From Oscheius onirici (Eukaryota; Nematoda; Chromadorea; Rhabditida; Rhabditidae): a stretch of DNA of 64,000 nucleotides. Position 1 is the first letter of the stretch. Every line of letters starts with the position of its first letter. Of this stretch, positions 44,693 to 56,434 are shown in pieces. The DNA is taken from positions 9,610,001 through 9,674,000 of the forward strand of contig OW051472.1 of the NCBI GenBank assembly GCA_932521025.1, written 5' to 3'. The position numbers and the translations under genes were made by a program. The notes under the pieces were generated by a model, which was not told where the DNA came from, searched no databases, and saw only the letters and a program-made list of their open reading frames with translations.

Positions 44693-46644
44693 TTAGAGAC
44701 TTCTTTCCGAGCTGTTGAGGCTGGTCATCTTCTCGTAATCGGAACCGTCATAATCGCTCATGTCGTCTTCGTCGTGTTGGAAGAAGTGATTCGGCATGGC
44801 ATCGTTGATCGGCTGAACTCCGTAATTTCCGTCGGCATCTCGTGGTTCTTCTTTCTTCACGTGAGCGACGTTCTTGGTCAGCTCGCTCAGGAAGACGCCG
44901 CAATCGTCCATCGCCTGAAAAGAAGAGTAGATGTTAGACAAAAGTACAAATACAACTTTGATTGTCAAAAAATTGACTTACCTTTCGATCAAAGTAGGGT
45001 ACTGCCTTGAACTGGCACTTCTTCGTGCCGTCCTCGCAGAACAACAGATCCTGGTAGCAGCCGCGGCACAGGAAGGCTGGAGTAGTTGGCAACAGCTCGG
45101 CATCCATCACAACCCAGCTAAAGAATTTCAGTTACATGTTTGAAAAACGGCTTACTTGGCTCCTTCAGACTTGCATCCAATGCAGCTGATTCGACGGAAA
45201 GTTCTCTCCAGAATTCGAAGCGGATAAGGTCCTACTTGATCTGTGAAGTCGCGAAGGTGCATGTCCGTGAAGATGACAATGTGCTCACAGATTCCTTGAT
45301 GCTGGTAGAGGTAGGGTTGGCCGAGACGGAACTTGAGATCAATCAGCCTGAAAACCATGTCCTCAAATTATATATCAGCATAACAAAGAATTGAACGAAC
45401 CTGGTATCCATTTTCGAAACGTGCATCTCGCCCATGTTGTGACGTCCTTGGGCCCATTGGCGTACACATTGTGAGGTATCCGATGCTCCTGTACGCGACT
45501 CGTCGACGTAAAATGTGTCATGGATGAAGAAGTAAGACGACGGGAAGCGGTTCTGAAATCGAAAATTCTTTTGAGAAATGAGTAACGATACTAACCAGAC
45601 TGAGATCATCTGGCGTGGGATTTCTGTGAGAGACGTTTTCGAGGCAGAGATAGTCCTGTGTGCAGTGGAAGCTCTTCTTCAGATCGTGCAGCGTCTGACT
45701 GCCTCGCATAATGATCCTGTCCGTGACTTTCATCTGAATTTGCAAATCTTCGAATATTCGAAATACGATTAACCAATCGGCCTAGACGGATCTCACGATA
45801 GTCCAGGGAGCGAGAGTAGCCGAAGTAGATGCTGACCGATATGAGAATATCGTCATCTCCCCATGGGAGGCAGGAGCTTCGCAGAGTATCGGCCGGGGTG
45901 TCGAGGAACTGTGGATTGAGGTTCATAGCATGAAGATTCAGGGCGTTAACGTCTTCAACTGAAAAAGCGAATTTGTAAAGAAATGTGATACAGACAAACT
46001 TTCTTCCGGCATGTGTGGCTTCTCGTACTTAATTTCTCCTTTGAGAATGCCGGCCCACTTTTCCATTGTGCTCTTCTTATCAAAGCCCTTGACCGTGATT
46101 GTGCGCGGGTCGACGATGTCGTAACGGAGCGATCGTAGAGCCATCGACTTGTTCTGGGCGTTGAGACGGCGCTCACGTTCGTTTTGGAGATGCCTGAAGC
46201 AAAACAGTTACATTTCTTATTGGACAACGTACTCCAATGTTCTGAGCGGGACCCTCGGAACGACGGCCTCATCAAAGCCCGCGTCGATATCGAAATTGAC
46301 GTCGTTGTCGACGTCCCTCATCTGGTCGATCTGTTCTCTAAAAACGCACTTAGTGTGGAAGATTGTAAACGCTTACTCGCACAGCTGGAAAACGTCACTG
46401 CTGACCTTTGCTTCGATGTCGACGATTGCGGCAAAGTCCCTTAAAAGCGATTCGACTCGATGTTCCGTGATTTTCTTCAGCTGCGTCATGTTCTCGAAGC
46501 CGTCTCGAGCAGCTACGGCCTGATTGAGGAATTCTCTGAAAACGCGTTTTTTAATGATATGAGGGTGAAAAGAGCTTACTTTGGGCTAATCACCGTTGAG
46601 CAGAACTTCTGCTGGTCGCATTCAAATATGATGTCCATCGACAT
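44693..46644 (-). CDS. snapc3: snRNA-activating protein complex subunit 3 (SNAPC3 / SNAP50)
   Basis: Ten exons: 46644-46580, 46535-46377, 46337-46233, 46193-46000, 45958-45774, 45733-45596, 45552-45401, 45347-45156, 45117-44982, 44914-44693; 515 aa. The C-terminal SNAP50 domain is clear: FFIHDTFYVDES, HQGICEHIVIFTDMHL, then the zinc-binding region CIGCKSEGA, LCRGCYQDLLFCEDGT and VPYFD. The N-terminal third is helical. SNAPc binds the proximal sequence element of snRNA promoters and directs RNA polymerase II or III. In nematodes it also serves spliced-leader RNA genes, which fits the trans-splicing signs here. A family-atypical acidic tail (DEDDMSDYDGSDYE) follows the zinc domain. A TTTTTCAG acceptor directly abuts the ATG. 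Confidence 0.93.
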
Positions 46645-46980
46645 CTGAAAAATGTAGTTCATTTTGGCCAGGAGAAGAAAATTGGGGACAGTTGATATAT
46701 AACTAGTAAAAAGCGAAAAAAAGTATGTCAAAGAACTGAAGAACTTGACAAAGTAACTACACGCGTGACATTATGGATTAACGAAAATGAGCTAAATTTA
46801 TGGCGTAGATAAAATTTGAAGAAAAATAAGGTGATTTGAAGAAACAGAAACCACGAATAGTGTTGGACAAATTACTTTTGTTCTGGGTGACATGTTTTTG
46901 AGAAAACTTCGCAACCATTTCTTTCGTTCTCGGTTTCAATAGAAAGAGCACAGCTGAAACTGTGTAGGCACTCGAACTCG

Positions 46981-47000
46981 GCGAACTGTGCACAGTTCGC
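46981..47000. repeat. Perfect 20-bp palindrome
   Basis: GCGAACTGTGCACAGTTCGC reads identically on both strands. It has no loop and lies 21 bp from a much longer hairpin. Confidence 0.9.
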
Positions 47001-47021
47001 TAAGTTCGGCACACGAGGAAA

Positions 47022-47086
47022 CGGAATGGTCCGCCGCAAGAATCTCCTCCCGAATCGGGAGGAGGTTCTTGCGGCGGACCATTCCG
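47022..47086. repeat. 65-bp near-perfect hairpin
   Basis: The arms start CGGAATGGTCCGCCGCAAGA and its reverse. They pair over 32 bp each side with a single mismatch and essentially no loop (centre at 47054). The arms are GC-rich in AT-rich surroundings. It could be a structured RNA, a foldback transposon relic or a protein-binding palindrome. Confidence 0.85.
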
Positions 47087-47746
47087 GGAGTCCCGATCGA
47101 ACACAACCCCTAAACTGGAATAAATGTTAGGGAGCATTTGTTTTTCTTTCTCTTACACACAGACAAACCCGATAGTAGTCTTTCTACTGTAACCTGTTTT
47201 GAACAACCGAGGAAAAAATCGGATGTATCCGTTGCCATACGGTGTCTTCGAGAAGTGTCTTTACAAAGCTTGGAAAAAGTTACGAAATATTTCGCACTGC
47301 AAGTGCACTGTGTTTCTAAAGAGCCTGTACAGAAGTATTAAACCTCCTCTTTTTCAGCGTTCATGGTCAAACGGCGAAATAACACACATACGAAACTCTC
47401 TCAAAGTCTTCCAGTCAAACTTTCTCAAAGTCTTTCTTTTTATTATTTGGCGGGGCTACAGTTTCCTGGTTGTTTCTCGAGTCCGTATTTTTCTTTTTGA
47501 TCGTGAGTTGGAACTTCCTCAAAACACTCTACTCTCAGTCTTGCCAGAACCCAACTGTTTAGAGATGACGGATGGCAGGACAATCAACAGAGCCTGGCGA
47601 AAAACGCTGAACAAGAAGTCGAAGCACAGCAGCCGCAGCCGACAGCCACAATCGCAGCTCCGCATACCACTTACAAAAAAAAAGTTTGCCATTTTTTCAT
47701 TAGAAATTTACACTTTTGAAGCAATAGACTTCTTAAGCACTCTTCC

Positions 47747-50700
47747 TCAATGCTCCTCTTCGCTGAGCTCGTCTTCTTCAATTTCCGGCAGATTACCGTA
47801 TGTTGATTACACGTAGATGTGAGCTCTGTTCGTCCTCTAGTGCTGTCTTCAAACCGGCGCCAATTTCCTCCAGACAGAGTTGCGCATGAAGTCGTACAAC
47901 GTGATCCCTGTCCCATTTCAAGAGTCGCGTCAGTTCACGTCGCAAATCTCGCAGTCGATCGCCGATAATCTGAATCATTACGTCGTTATTCAAAGAGAAA
48001 GAACGCTAACGTTTAGAAGATCCTTGTCGCAGGATCGGAGACACTGCCGAATGAGATGGACGGCAGCTCGACGAACGAGGTCGCTTTTCTCCGATCTGAT
48101 TATCGTCTCTACGGCGTAGAAGAGCTGCAAATTGAGATGATTGGTGAAAATCGTGTGTGTTCTCTTCACAAGGCTCGTTTTATCACTCATGTCAGGCCGA
48201 AAAATAGAAATAAACGGTAAGGAAGCTCAGCTTTTACAGACGTGTGGACTTACTTCATTGAGCATTTTCGCCAGTCCTCTGCCTCTACACGAGGCCACCA
48301 AATCCGAGAAGGCTGATAGGGAAGAAGCTCTGATGATGTCGCTGTCCTCTTTCAACGCGTTCAAGAAAATGTTGGCAGCCCGATCAAGCCAGGCGGGAGA
48401 AATGTCACCTGTAATTTTATTGTTTTAAAGAATTAAGCATTATTCACCTAGGAGTCGAAAAACTTTTCCAATGACTTCGGCAAGATTCCCACGAAGAATA
48501 AGAGTTGAATCCGTCTGTTCCTTCTCGTTTCCGAGATCCAAAAATAGCCGAAGCAGGTCATTTAGGTACTTTTTAGGATCGTAGGAGGCGATTTCGGCCA
48601 AGGCGTTGATGGCTGAGAGGAAGACGTACGAGTCGGCATCAGCCACGAGTTCTGAAAACGCAATTTTCCGAGAAAATTATTGTGGAAACCTGTAACTTTT
48701 GCATAGAGCCATGGATCTAGGGCCGATACAACTTTCGGATCTTTCTTTCGAAGGGCTTTGGAGACACGAAGCAGAGCTTCGCCTCTTATTGGAACCATCT
48801 CATCGTCCAGGTCCTGTTTCAGCTGTTCGAGCACGTTGATCAAGGGTCTTCTGGAACAAATTGCAAATTGCTTGCTAGTTTCTCTGAAGATAGCGTAACT
48901 GCTTTGCCTTCGTTTCCAAACACATTTACACAGCTTTACTGCTTAAAAACTCAAAAACTTACGCTCTGTTAGCTACTTGTCCCGCCTGAATTTGCACATT
49001 TTCCGTCTTGAGACCTAGCAAACTGAGCAGTTGGAGAACTTCTTTGGCATCCTTGACAATCTCCAATAATTCTTTATCCTCCGTTCCGGAGGCAACAGCC
49101 ACAAACTTCGACAACGAGGCTGGGATATCCGACAGGACGGCGGCCGATTCGACAGTTCCTGCTGCCACAACTGCTGCAGCTAGACCTACAGCCAGCTGGA
49201 TACTCATCTGTTGGACTTTGACTATTCGACTCTCTTCTTCCGGAAGATTTGTAGGAATGTCGAAAAAGCTGGCTTCTTCTTTTCGAGCATGGAGCCATTC
49301 GACGGCTTTGTCGAGAATAATCTGAAGATTTTTTGGTTGGACGGAACTGCACAGAAGAAATACCGTAATCAGCTTAGAAAGAGCTGTTAGCATGTAGGAG
49401 TTGGTCGGGTCCACTTCCCATTCGCCGAGCTGCTCGAAGCAGAAGAGAGCGACCAGATGAGAGGCCATTCGCAGCCATTCACATTCTAAAAAAAGAATTT
49501 GAAAAGTTTGTTAAGCTGGTAGTCAAAGTTACAAATATCGCGCGCAAATGTTGGATACTTAGCAAATGATACGCAGCTAAATTGTGAGAGTGTTCAACTT
49601 TAGCAGAGTGTCCAACTTCGAAAAGACAAGCGTTTTTTCTGTAGCCAAGAACACCTGGAGTCCTCCGGTTCCCACCCGTATCGTCTCGGCGGCCTTGGCA
49701 AAGGACCTCGCGGCAGCCGGTTTTGCCTCTTGAAATCGTACTTCACAGAATCCTTTCTGTAGTCTGTATTTCACAATCCCAAACAATTCATTAACCGAAT
49801 ACCACGCGATGAAAGGGTAGCGGGCGTTTGGCGAGCGGGAAAATGGTCTTCGGACTTTGATGACCGCATTGCTGCTCGAACGAGCTGCTTTTGTCAAACG
49901 CTCCTCTGAGCGGTACCATGAGGAAAGAATGAAAAATAGAACTTTTTCACTAAAAACGCCAAACTCTTACCAACTGTTGGGTTTCCCAGGGAGACAAATC
50001 TCGGCCCTTCAGTCGGCTCCGCATTTAAAGTCCACATTTTGGCGCTCTCGTAGAGAATCTCAATGATCAGACAGCTTCCGGGGCTCTTTTCCAGCCCTTT
50101 GATGTATTTCAGCACGGCGTCGAGTTTTCTCATAATGACGGCCTCTTTATCCTGGTTAGACATTCGCTGGATGGAAAGATTCGAATCTGAAGTTTGACTG
50201 TTTTTAAGGGGGAATTTAGAACGAACCGTCGTCATCCTCTCCAACTACTGTAATCAGACTCTTTTTGTAGACTAGCTGATAGCAATTGTTGTCTGTCGTG
50301 ACCACAAATGAGAAGAGAAGTTCACTCGAATTCTCAATCCTCGGCAGGCAGAAGGAGAGAATTCTTAGGATCTTTTCCGAGAGAGACTTGATTTCAGCGG
50401 GGGCGGCTTCCTCGTCGAAACAGTTCGAGGTGAGAAGGCTTAGAAAGAAGGCAGTAAGCTGAAAATTATCAGTATTTGGAATTTTAGACAAAAAAGTACC
50501 TGAATAATACGAGGACTGTTCGCCAACAATTTAGGACAAATTTTGTCGTCGGAAAGAAGATCGAGCATCCAAATGGCATCGGTTAGCGGCCTAGTCCATG
50601 GTAACGCAGCTGGAGAAGAGTCGAAAATGATCTTAACAAAGTTTTTACAAAAAACAAACAGTACAAAAAAAGAACCTCAAATGGTTTTAGCATCATGTCC

Positions 50701-52245
50701 AGAACAAAAACCTCGCCAGCTATAGATAGTTTTGTTGCCATCGAGTCCACGAAAGACGAATAAAGCTGAACCATTCCTGCATCGGGGTATGTTTTTGCCT
50801 TGAAAAGGGCAATGAACTGTTCGTGAATCTTTTCGTAGTAGGGCATTGGCTTGGAGTTTTTCTGCGGAGTAGCCAGTTGTAGGGCTATTCTAGAGAGAAG
50901 ATGAGCATTTTCCCAGAAGCCGGATTCTGAAAACTGGCCAGTTTTAGCGTTTTCCTGTATTTTAGCTTAACTCTTCACAAATTTAGAAAAAAAAACTAAC
51001 CAATTTGGTCATAGGCTCCCAAAAAGTGAAGAAGACCGTCTGGAGAGCGAAGAACTGTGGATAGACGAGCTCCGATTTCCATCTAAAGTCACATTTGCGA
51101 CAGAATTCAAAAGAAAATTACAGTAAACCATTGAGGAGCCGGTTTCACTCTATCGTAGCTCTTCGACAAGGACATCAGAATCGTGAACAGCTCCCTTTTC
51201 GGCACTTCTTGGAGGAGACTCTCGAGCCAATCCTGTTGGCTGTTTCCCAGTTGAATGAGCTGTTCTTCGGCCGAAATAAGATCCGAGAGTGTGGACCGAA
51301 GTATTGCGAGCTTGAGAGCTTCGTTCGACTCGATTAGGCGGCGGATTGTGAAGAGGAATTGGTGGATCTAAAAAAGGAGTCAAATAAGAGGAAATCATAG
51401 AATACCTGTATTTTTCTGAACTCTAGGTCTTGATCAATTAGCGACCACGCCTTGACATATTGAGAGCGTTTGTTGATCGGAATCCCAACTCCTGAAAGAC
51501 CATTTCTTTACAGATTAATGTTTGAAAAGAACTGATTCCTAGCAAAAACCATGCCACTTTATAGATAACTTTTCGGCGCAGGACCCACTTTTGTGATTGA
51601 GATTCCGGAAATAAAATTTGAAATTTGAAGATAACTTTTAGGGATCAATACATGGTGTTTCACGTTACTTTTTCTGCACAGTTATTGATTTCCACCTGCT
51701 CTGTAAATTTGTAGCACAAAATGAGGGAGGATAACGGGTAAAAGTAGGTCAGCCAAAACAAAAGTTTTGTAAAGTGAAGCACCGGGATTGACAGCAACAG
51801 CTCGACTAAACCGATACTCACCTTCATCCAAATAAGGCAGCAGCTGGGCCAGAATGTAGAACTCCATCGATGCCGTGATCTGACTCTGTTCCTGCACTGA
51901 CAACAAAGTATATTCGTCTTCTTCCGTCTCCTTCCGCCTTTTCAAACAGTTGGACAACTAAAAATCTCATTTTATGGCTAAAACAAAGCTTACATGTTTA
52001 TAAATCTCCTTCAAAATGTGTCCCAGGCGTACTCGAGGATCATCTGCGCCTCTTGACGTCGAAGGCGGGCATTCACTCGTTTCTTGGACATTTTGGGCCC
52101 ATTCGTCTGGACAGGAGGACAGTCTCGTCAAGATTTCTTTCGTCAATTCTGTCACGACGTCAAATTTCGAGCTGGTGACGGGACTCTGGCTGCAGCTAAC
52201 TGCCGCCGAGAGAACTTTCAGGCAGCTTTGGAGCTCGTCCGTCAT
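47747..52245 (-). CDS. tango6: TANGO6 / RTP1-family HEAT-repeat protein
   Basis: Sixteen exons: 52245-51994, 51957-51822, 51491-51406, 51367-51122, 51082-51001, 50926-50676, 50631-50500, 50458-50227, 50186-49971, 49485-48963, 48850-48690, 48651-48448, 48408-48254, 48124-48011, 47969-47813, 47775-47747; 991 aa. The protein is helical throughout. The C-terminal third carries the RTP1/TANGO6 signature: MVPIRGEALLRVSKALRK, ADSYVFLSAINALAEIA, SDIIRASSLSAFSDLV and DLVRRAAVHLIRQCL. The family acts in Golgi organisation in flies and in RNA polymerase II assembly or nuclear import in yeast (Rtp1). The last exon is tiny and acidic (DELSEEEH); without that 37-nt intron the protein would end HLRVINIR. 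Introns 2 and 9 are long (330 and 485 nt); intron 9 has an open frame of unknown meaning. A TTTAG acceptor abuts the ATG, 139 nt after PLRG1. Confidence 0.87.
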
Positions 52246-52337
52246 CTAAATGCTTCTACTAGCCTTTTCAGTAGTTTTGTAGATAAAAGAGTACACGGAA
52301 AACCTATTTTTACATATAAAGAGGACCAAATAGCAAG

Positions 52338-52343
52338 TTTATT
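52338..52343 (-). terminator. Polyadenylation signal between PLRG1 and TANGO6 (operon-like spacing)
   Basis: AATAAA on the minus strand lies 42 nt past the PLRG1 stop. The acceptor CATTTAG at the TANGO6 ATG follows about 90 nt further on. In nematode operons a downstream SL2 acceptor typically lies about 100 nt after the upstream poly(A) signal. Confidence 0.55.
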
Positions 52344-52384
52344 TGAAGGAGATCGTATACAGAATGAAAATAGCTCAATAACCA

Positions 52385-55300
52385 TTAGAAGTTCTTCTTT
52401 CTGAACATTTCTGGCCTCCAGACGATCGGATGCGTCTCTTCAGTGGCCTCCTCGTCCTCCTTGTACATCTTGATCGATTTGTCAGCTTCCGCGGTGATCA
52501 GGCGCAGTCCCGTCTTGTCGAAGCACATCGCGTAGATTCCGGCCTCGGAGTCGATGGATCCCGGCTGTGGTTTGGACTGAACGCGCTGGAAACAGAAGCC
52601 GGAACGCCAGTCCCAGAAGCACATGGAGCCGTTGTCTCCGCCGGAAACCAAAACGCCGTCTTCGTTGCAGGCCATCGAATTGACGATGGCGTTGTGGCCG
52701 GCCAGATTCTGAAAGATAAAATGCATAAAAAGTCTAGTTCTCTTTGATTTTCATTGAGAAAGCGAAAAAATCAAATATCCAAACTTTGTCTAAAAGTAAC
52801 TAAAAAACTTTACAAGTTTTTGACAAGTAGAGAAAAGACTATGTAAGGAAGCGAAAATCAAAGAGTTCACTTTTGCAATTAGTTATGGACTCTGCTCTCG
52901 CCTACGAATGGGACAATGGACAGGTAGATTTTATATTTAGGAGCCTAAAACGCTAAGGAAAAAATAGGTTCTTTCGGCCCGAGGAGACGACAACTCGTGC
53001 ATGCTGAGGGACAGAACTCCTCACGTTCTCCTTCGTCCCGTCTTTCTCAATGCGGTCGAGGTCGGCTACGCTTACTCTCAATGCGACAAGGATCGTCGTC
53101 TCAACGTGCGCGGAGTCACAATCGCTCTGTGGTACTTCATATCGCGTGGACATCAAGCTCTGGCTCTTCTTCCTTACTGCTTCAAAAGCTACGCAGATAA
53201 GTCCAGCTCCTGGTCCGAACTCATGGCTCTCTTCAAGATGAATCTCGTTGAATTCACTCCAGGTAAGCAGACCATCAAGTGACTATCTACTCAAGTCTGT
53301 TCATTACGTAGCTATCATACTGTAACCTTTGCTGACCTCTAAAAGTCAAAAGCACTATAAACTAAGCCTTCCTTTTACAGGTTTCGGCAGTGACAAGTAC
53401 ACGGAAGTGAACAGGATTCTGGCCACTCGAGCCGAAGAGGCTGGCGGCTGCATCGTTGCCCGCTCGCAGATGCACACTATCGTCGAGGAGCGTCCCCATT
53501 TGGCCAAGACGATCGAGCGCCGTCTTCTGATGCCCTCTTTCAATGGCAACGACATTATCTTTCCCGTCGACGGACCTCTCGGAAGAAGTGGACCGAGTCT
53601 CCAGGCCACAGTGGAATGCAATTTGACCGAGAACATCGAATGGGGTCGCTGCTCGCATCATCAGCTCACACTCCAGGATCAGCAGATTTGGATGCAGAAA
53701 CTTTGCAAAATCGTCCCCGAACAACGTGAGTTTCTTTCTACAAAAACATTAGTTTTAGTGTCCTGGAACACGCTGTTCAGAGCCACGGATACATTTCATC
53801 CGACCAGTCGTCTGCCAAAAATTGAGCTGCCACAGAGACCAAGCAAGATCTCTCATCCGAAGGTCCGTCCGCCAGAGACGAATCCTGTCGACGGCAAGGG
53901 ATACAGCTACACGCGTGCTGCTATTCGTCGTGCCAATCCGGAAGCTCACATCTATGGAGTCAGTTCGACGGGTCCAATGACGACCTACAGAGATGTACTG
54001 GGGCTGGGAGGTGAAGAGCGCAGGAGGAACGAGGAATACGCTGATCAGTGAGTTCATTTTATCGATTTTGGACAAAATCGCTTTTAGATCAGAACGTTCG
54101 GATCCCTTCCTGCCGGAATACATGAGAACGGGAGCAGAAGCATCGAAGCTGGAGCCGCGTTTCGCCGACTGTGCCCCTCCGCTTCCCAACTTTTTGGGCA
54201 ATGCCGACTCCATCTACCGAATATTTTCGCCAGCTGAGCCGACAGTCCCGAAACTGGATCCCGTCCAGGAGAGAAAAGAAGAGGTCGTCAAGAAGCTGAC
54301 GACAATCTTCGGTCAACAGAAGGCCGTCCGGATCGCAGCCAAGAATCCGAATGTGACCAAAGTGGCGCTGCTGGTGGAATACGCGCTGAACGACTCGGAA
54401 GGCGACACGAGTGGCCAGGAGAGGACCGAACAGAGCAGCAGTCAGACCAATTTGAACGAAATGGACGAGACCTTCAGTCAGCTCATGGTACAGCAGCCTA
54501 TCATCAATGTGGACTAGGAAAGGAGACGAAATTGTCAAGAAGATTCCCGTAAACATAGAGCCCGGGTAGAAAAATTGTTTTTGTTTTATAGTTGTTTTGC
54601 GTCTAAATAAACTGCTTTGACGTTACTACCTGTTATTTTTTTTTAATTTCTAAAAACAAAAATGTCTCACCTGCATGAATTCTCCATTCGGACACTTCCA
54701 CTGCTTGATGTTATCGGGCGAGGCAGAGGCGAACATGAAGAGACGAGGATGAAGGGCCAGGGCTCGAACAGACTTCTTGTGATGAGTGAGAGTGCACATG
54801 GAACGTCCGGCAGCCAGATCCCAGAGTCTGACTGTTGAATCGTGAGACGCGGTAATAACTTGTGGATCAGCCGACTGACAGACCACATCAGCTACCGTAT
54901 TCGTGTGTCCGGCAAAACAATGCACTTGGGCCTTGGTTCTCATGTCCCAGACCTGAAATCATTGGGTTTGTGGCAATGAAAACTGACTCACTCTGCATGT
55001 GGAATCGCGAGAAGTCGACAGAAGAATATCCAGCGTTGGGTGGACTGCCAGGGCTTGAATTGCACTCAAATGACCGTGGTAATGACGGACGACCTTGTTC
55101 GTCTCCAGATCCCAGCATTTCAGCTGAAAAATTCTTGTTTTTGAGCAAGAAAAGAGGTCTAACTTGTTTGTCTTCTCCTCCACTGAACAAGAACGGATGT
55201 CTATCGGATATTTTGACGGCTCTGACGGAGCTGATGTGTCCTGTGAGCGAAAGCTTCAGTTGTCCAGAGGCCAAATCCCAAATTTTGATGATACGATCGG

Positions 55301-56162
55301 CTCCTCCAGTCGCGAACCACTTGTTCTGGGGCTCGACGTCAACGGCACGCACCCAGCCGGTGTGACCTGAACTTTGGGATAGAATGCAGTGTTGTGAATC
55401 ATTTGGGAGCTGGTATTTGGAAATTGAACAATTGAAAACAGCCGAAATCTAACGAATAGTAAGAAAATCGTTCAGGTTTTTCTTCCAAAAATTGTTCAAA
55501 AATAAATTCTAAAGGCATACCTGAAATGACTCTGTAGAGCTTCCAAGGTGCGTGCCATTTCGGTTTCATCATCATCGGAGCCTTGGAAGGCAGCATGGCT
55601 CTGGTTGTGTTCTCTTCGGACTTGTCCTTGTTCTGACCGACTGGCAGAAGAGACATGACTTGTCTAAACTTATCGAGTTTCCCCCGCTAAAGTCAAAGAA
55701 CTAACCCTTGTTTTGGAATAGGTTTTCCCGAGCCGTCGGTTATGGCCAAAGCTGGCTGATCTCCATTCATCATAACACCTCCTGCCACCATTTTCGGTGC
55801 TTCGGGAAGGGCCAAATTTTCGGCTTCCTTCTTTCTCTTAGCCTCGTCCGTCTTTTTGATAATTGCTGCATATTCAGCTTTTCTTTTGATATTTTTCATA
55901 AATTCCACGCTGAAAAATCGATTAAGCAGTAAATGAAGGACTGAAACCTGTCATCTGATAACTCTGGCGGGTTTGTGTAGTCGCTGGCGAACAGATCGGC
56001 CGTCCGCTTCATCGACTTGAAAACATAGTTTAGCAGCTGTGTTTGGGCTGCATCTGGTTTGGAAATTGCTAAAGATAAATTGTTAAAAACGAATATGAGG
56101 AAAATCGTACCTTCTTCTTCCCCGGTTCTAATTTCTTCTACGGGAGGTGCCACAGCCGTCAT
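52385..56162 (-). CDS. plrg1: Pleiotropic regulator 1 (PLRG1 / Prp46), spliceosomal WD40 protein
   Basis: Eight exons: 56162-56111, 56068-55948, 55909-55706, 55663-55521, 55366-55164, 55123-54992, 54952-54671, 52708-52385; 486 aa. The N-part has a basic helical stretch ([19 protein letters not shown]) and [17 protein letters not shown] leading into seven WD40 repeats. The repeats start [20 protein letters not shown], with WDLASG, WDLETN, WDMRTK, WDLAAG and FWDWRSG. The C-terminal [13 protein letters not shown] is diagnostic of PLRG1. It is a core Prp19-associated splicing factor in the nucleus. The last intron (52709-54670, 1,962 nt) contains a complete gene on the opposite strand. The start region is divergent from DNA ligase IV, 272 bp apart. 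The short 'M' start ([10 protein letters not shown]) is the first in frame with exon 2. Confidence 0.95.
52885..54517 (+). CDS. Zc3h12-like NYN protein with degenerate active site (nested in PLRG1 intron)
   Basis: Five exons: 52885-52923, 52968-53262, 53381-53725, 53759-54047, 54088-54517; 465 aa. The fold signature of Zc3h12/N4BP1-type NYN RNases is visible: RPVFLNAVE then [19 protein letters not shown], and [20 protein letters not shown] followed by [10 protein letters not shown]. Catalytic positions differ. The family RPVVIDGSN is here RPVFLNAVE (Asp to Asn41, Asn to Glu44). The family ND preceding YRDL is RS, and PDDPLG is PVDGPLG. It therefore looks like a pseudo-nuclease. No CCCH finger is seen. 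After a Pro-rich linker the C-terminus has a compact helical UBA/CUE-like stretch ([18 protein letters not shown]). AATAAA at 54606. The whole gene lies antisense inside the last PLRG1 intron. Confidence 0.85.
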
Positions 56163-56434
56163 TCTATGGCCTAAACGATTCTTGTCATTATTTTCTACAC
56201 GGAAATAAAGGAAAAAGATTTGAGAAATGCAAGAAAAAAAGGGGAAAAATTCTGAAGACACTAGATCGAAATTCGAAATGCCGACGTCTACTTGAAAATG
56301 GAAAGAACGGCAAATTGCGTGAAATAAATTGCGGGTATTTCAAAATTTCTTGCGCTCGAAGTTCCAATACTCCCCTCTTTTTCATCAAATTCCTTTATCT
56401 TTTTTATACTAAGTCTTCCACTTTCCACTTTCAG
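56163..56434. promoter_or_regulatory. Divergent promoter region of PLRG1 and LIG4
   Basis: The 272 bp between head-to-head starts. The LIG4 side ends in CCACTTTCAG directly at the ATG. No factor site is identified. Confidence 0.4.

Larger units (their letters stand above)
46645..47746. other. Intergenic; two palindromes, no gene supported
   Basis: Between SNAPC3 and TANGO6, both minus. A plus-strand open frame of 205 codons (47199-47816) overlaps the TANGO6 3' end in antisense and has no motif or good splice sites. The palindromes at 46981 and 47022 are listed separately. Confidence 0.5.

Noticed and set aside
47199-47816. 205-codon plus-strand gene
   Set aside because: No recognisable motif or good acceptor. 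It overlaps the TANGO6 3' exons in antisense, and composition is low-complexity at the end.
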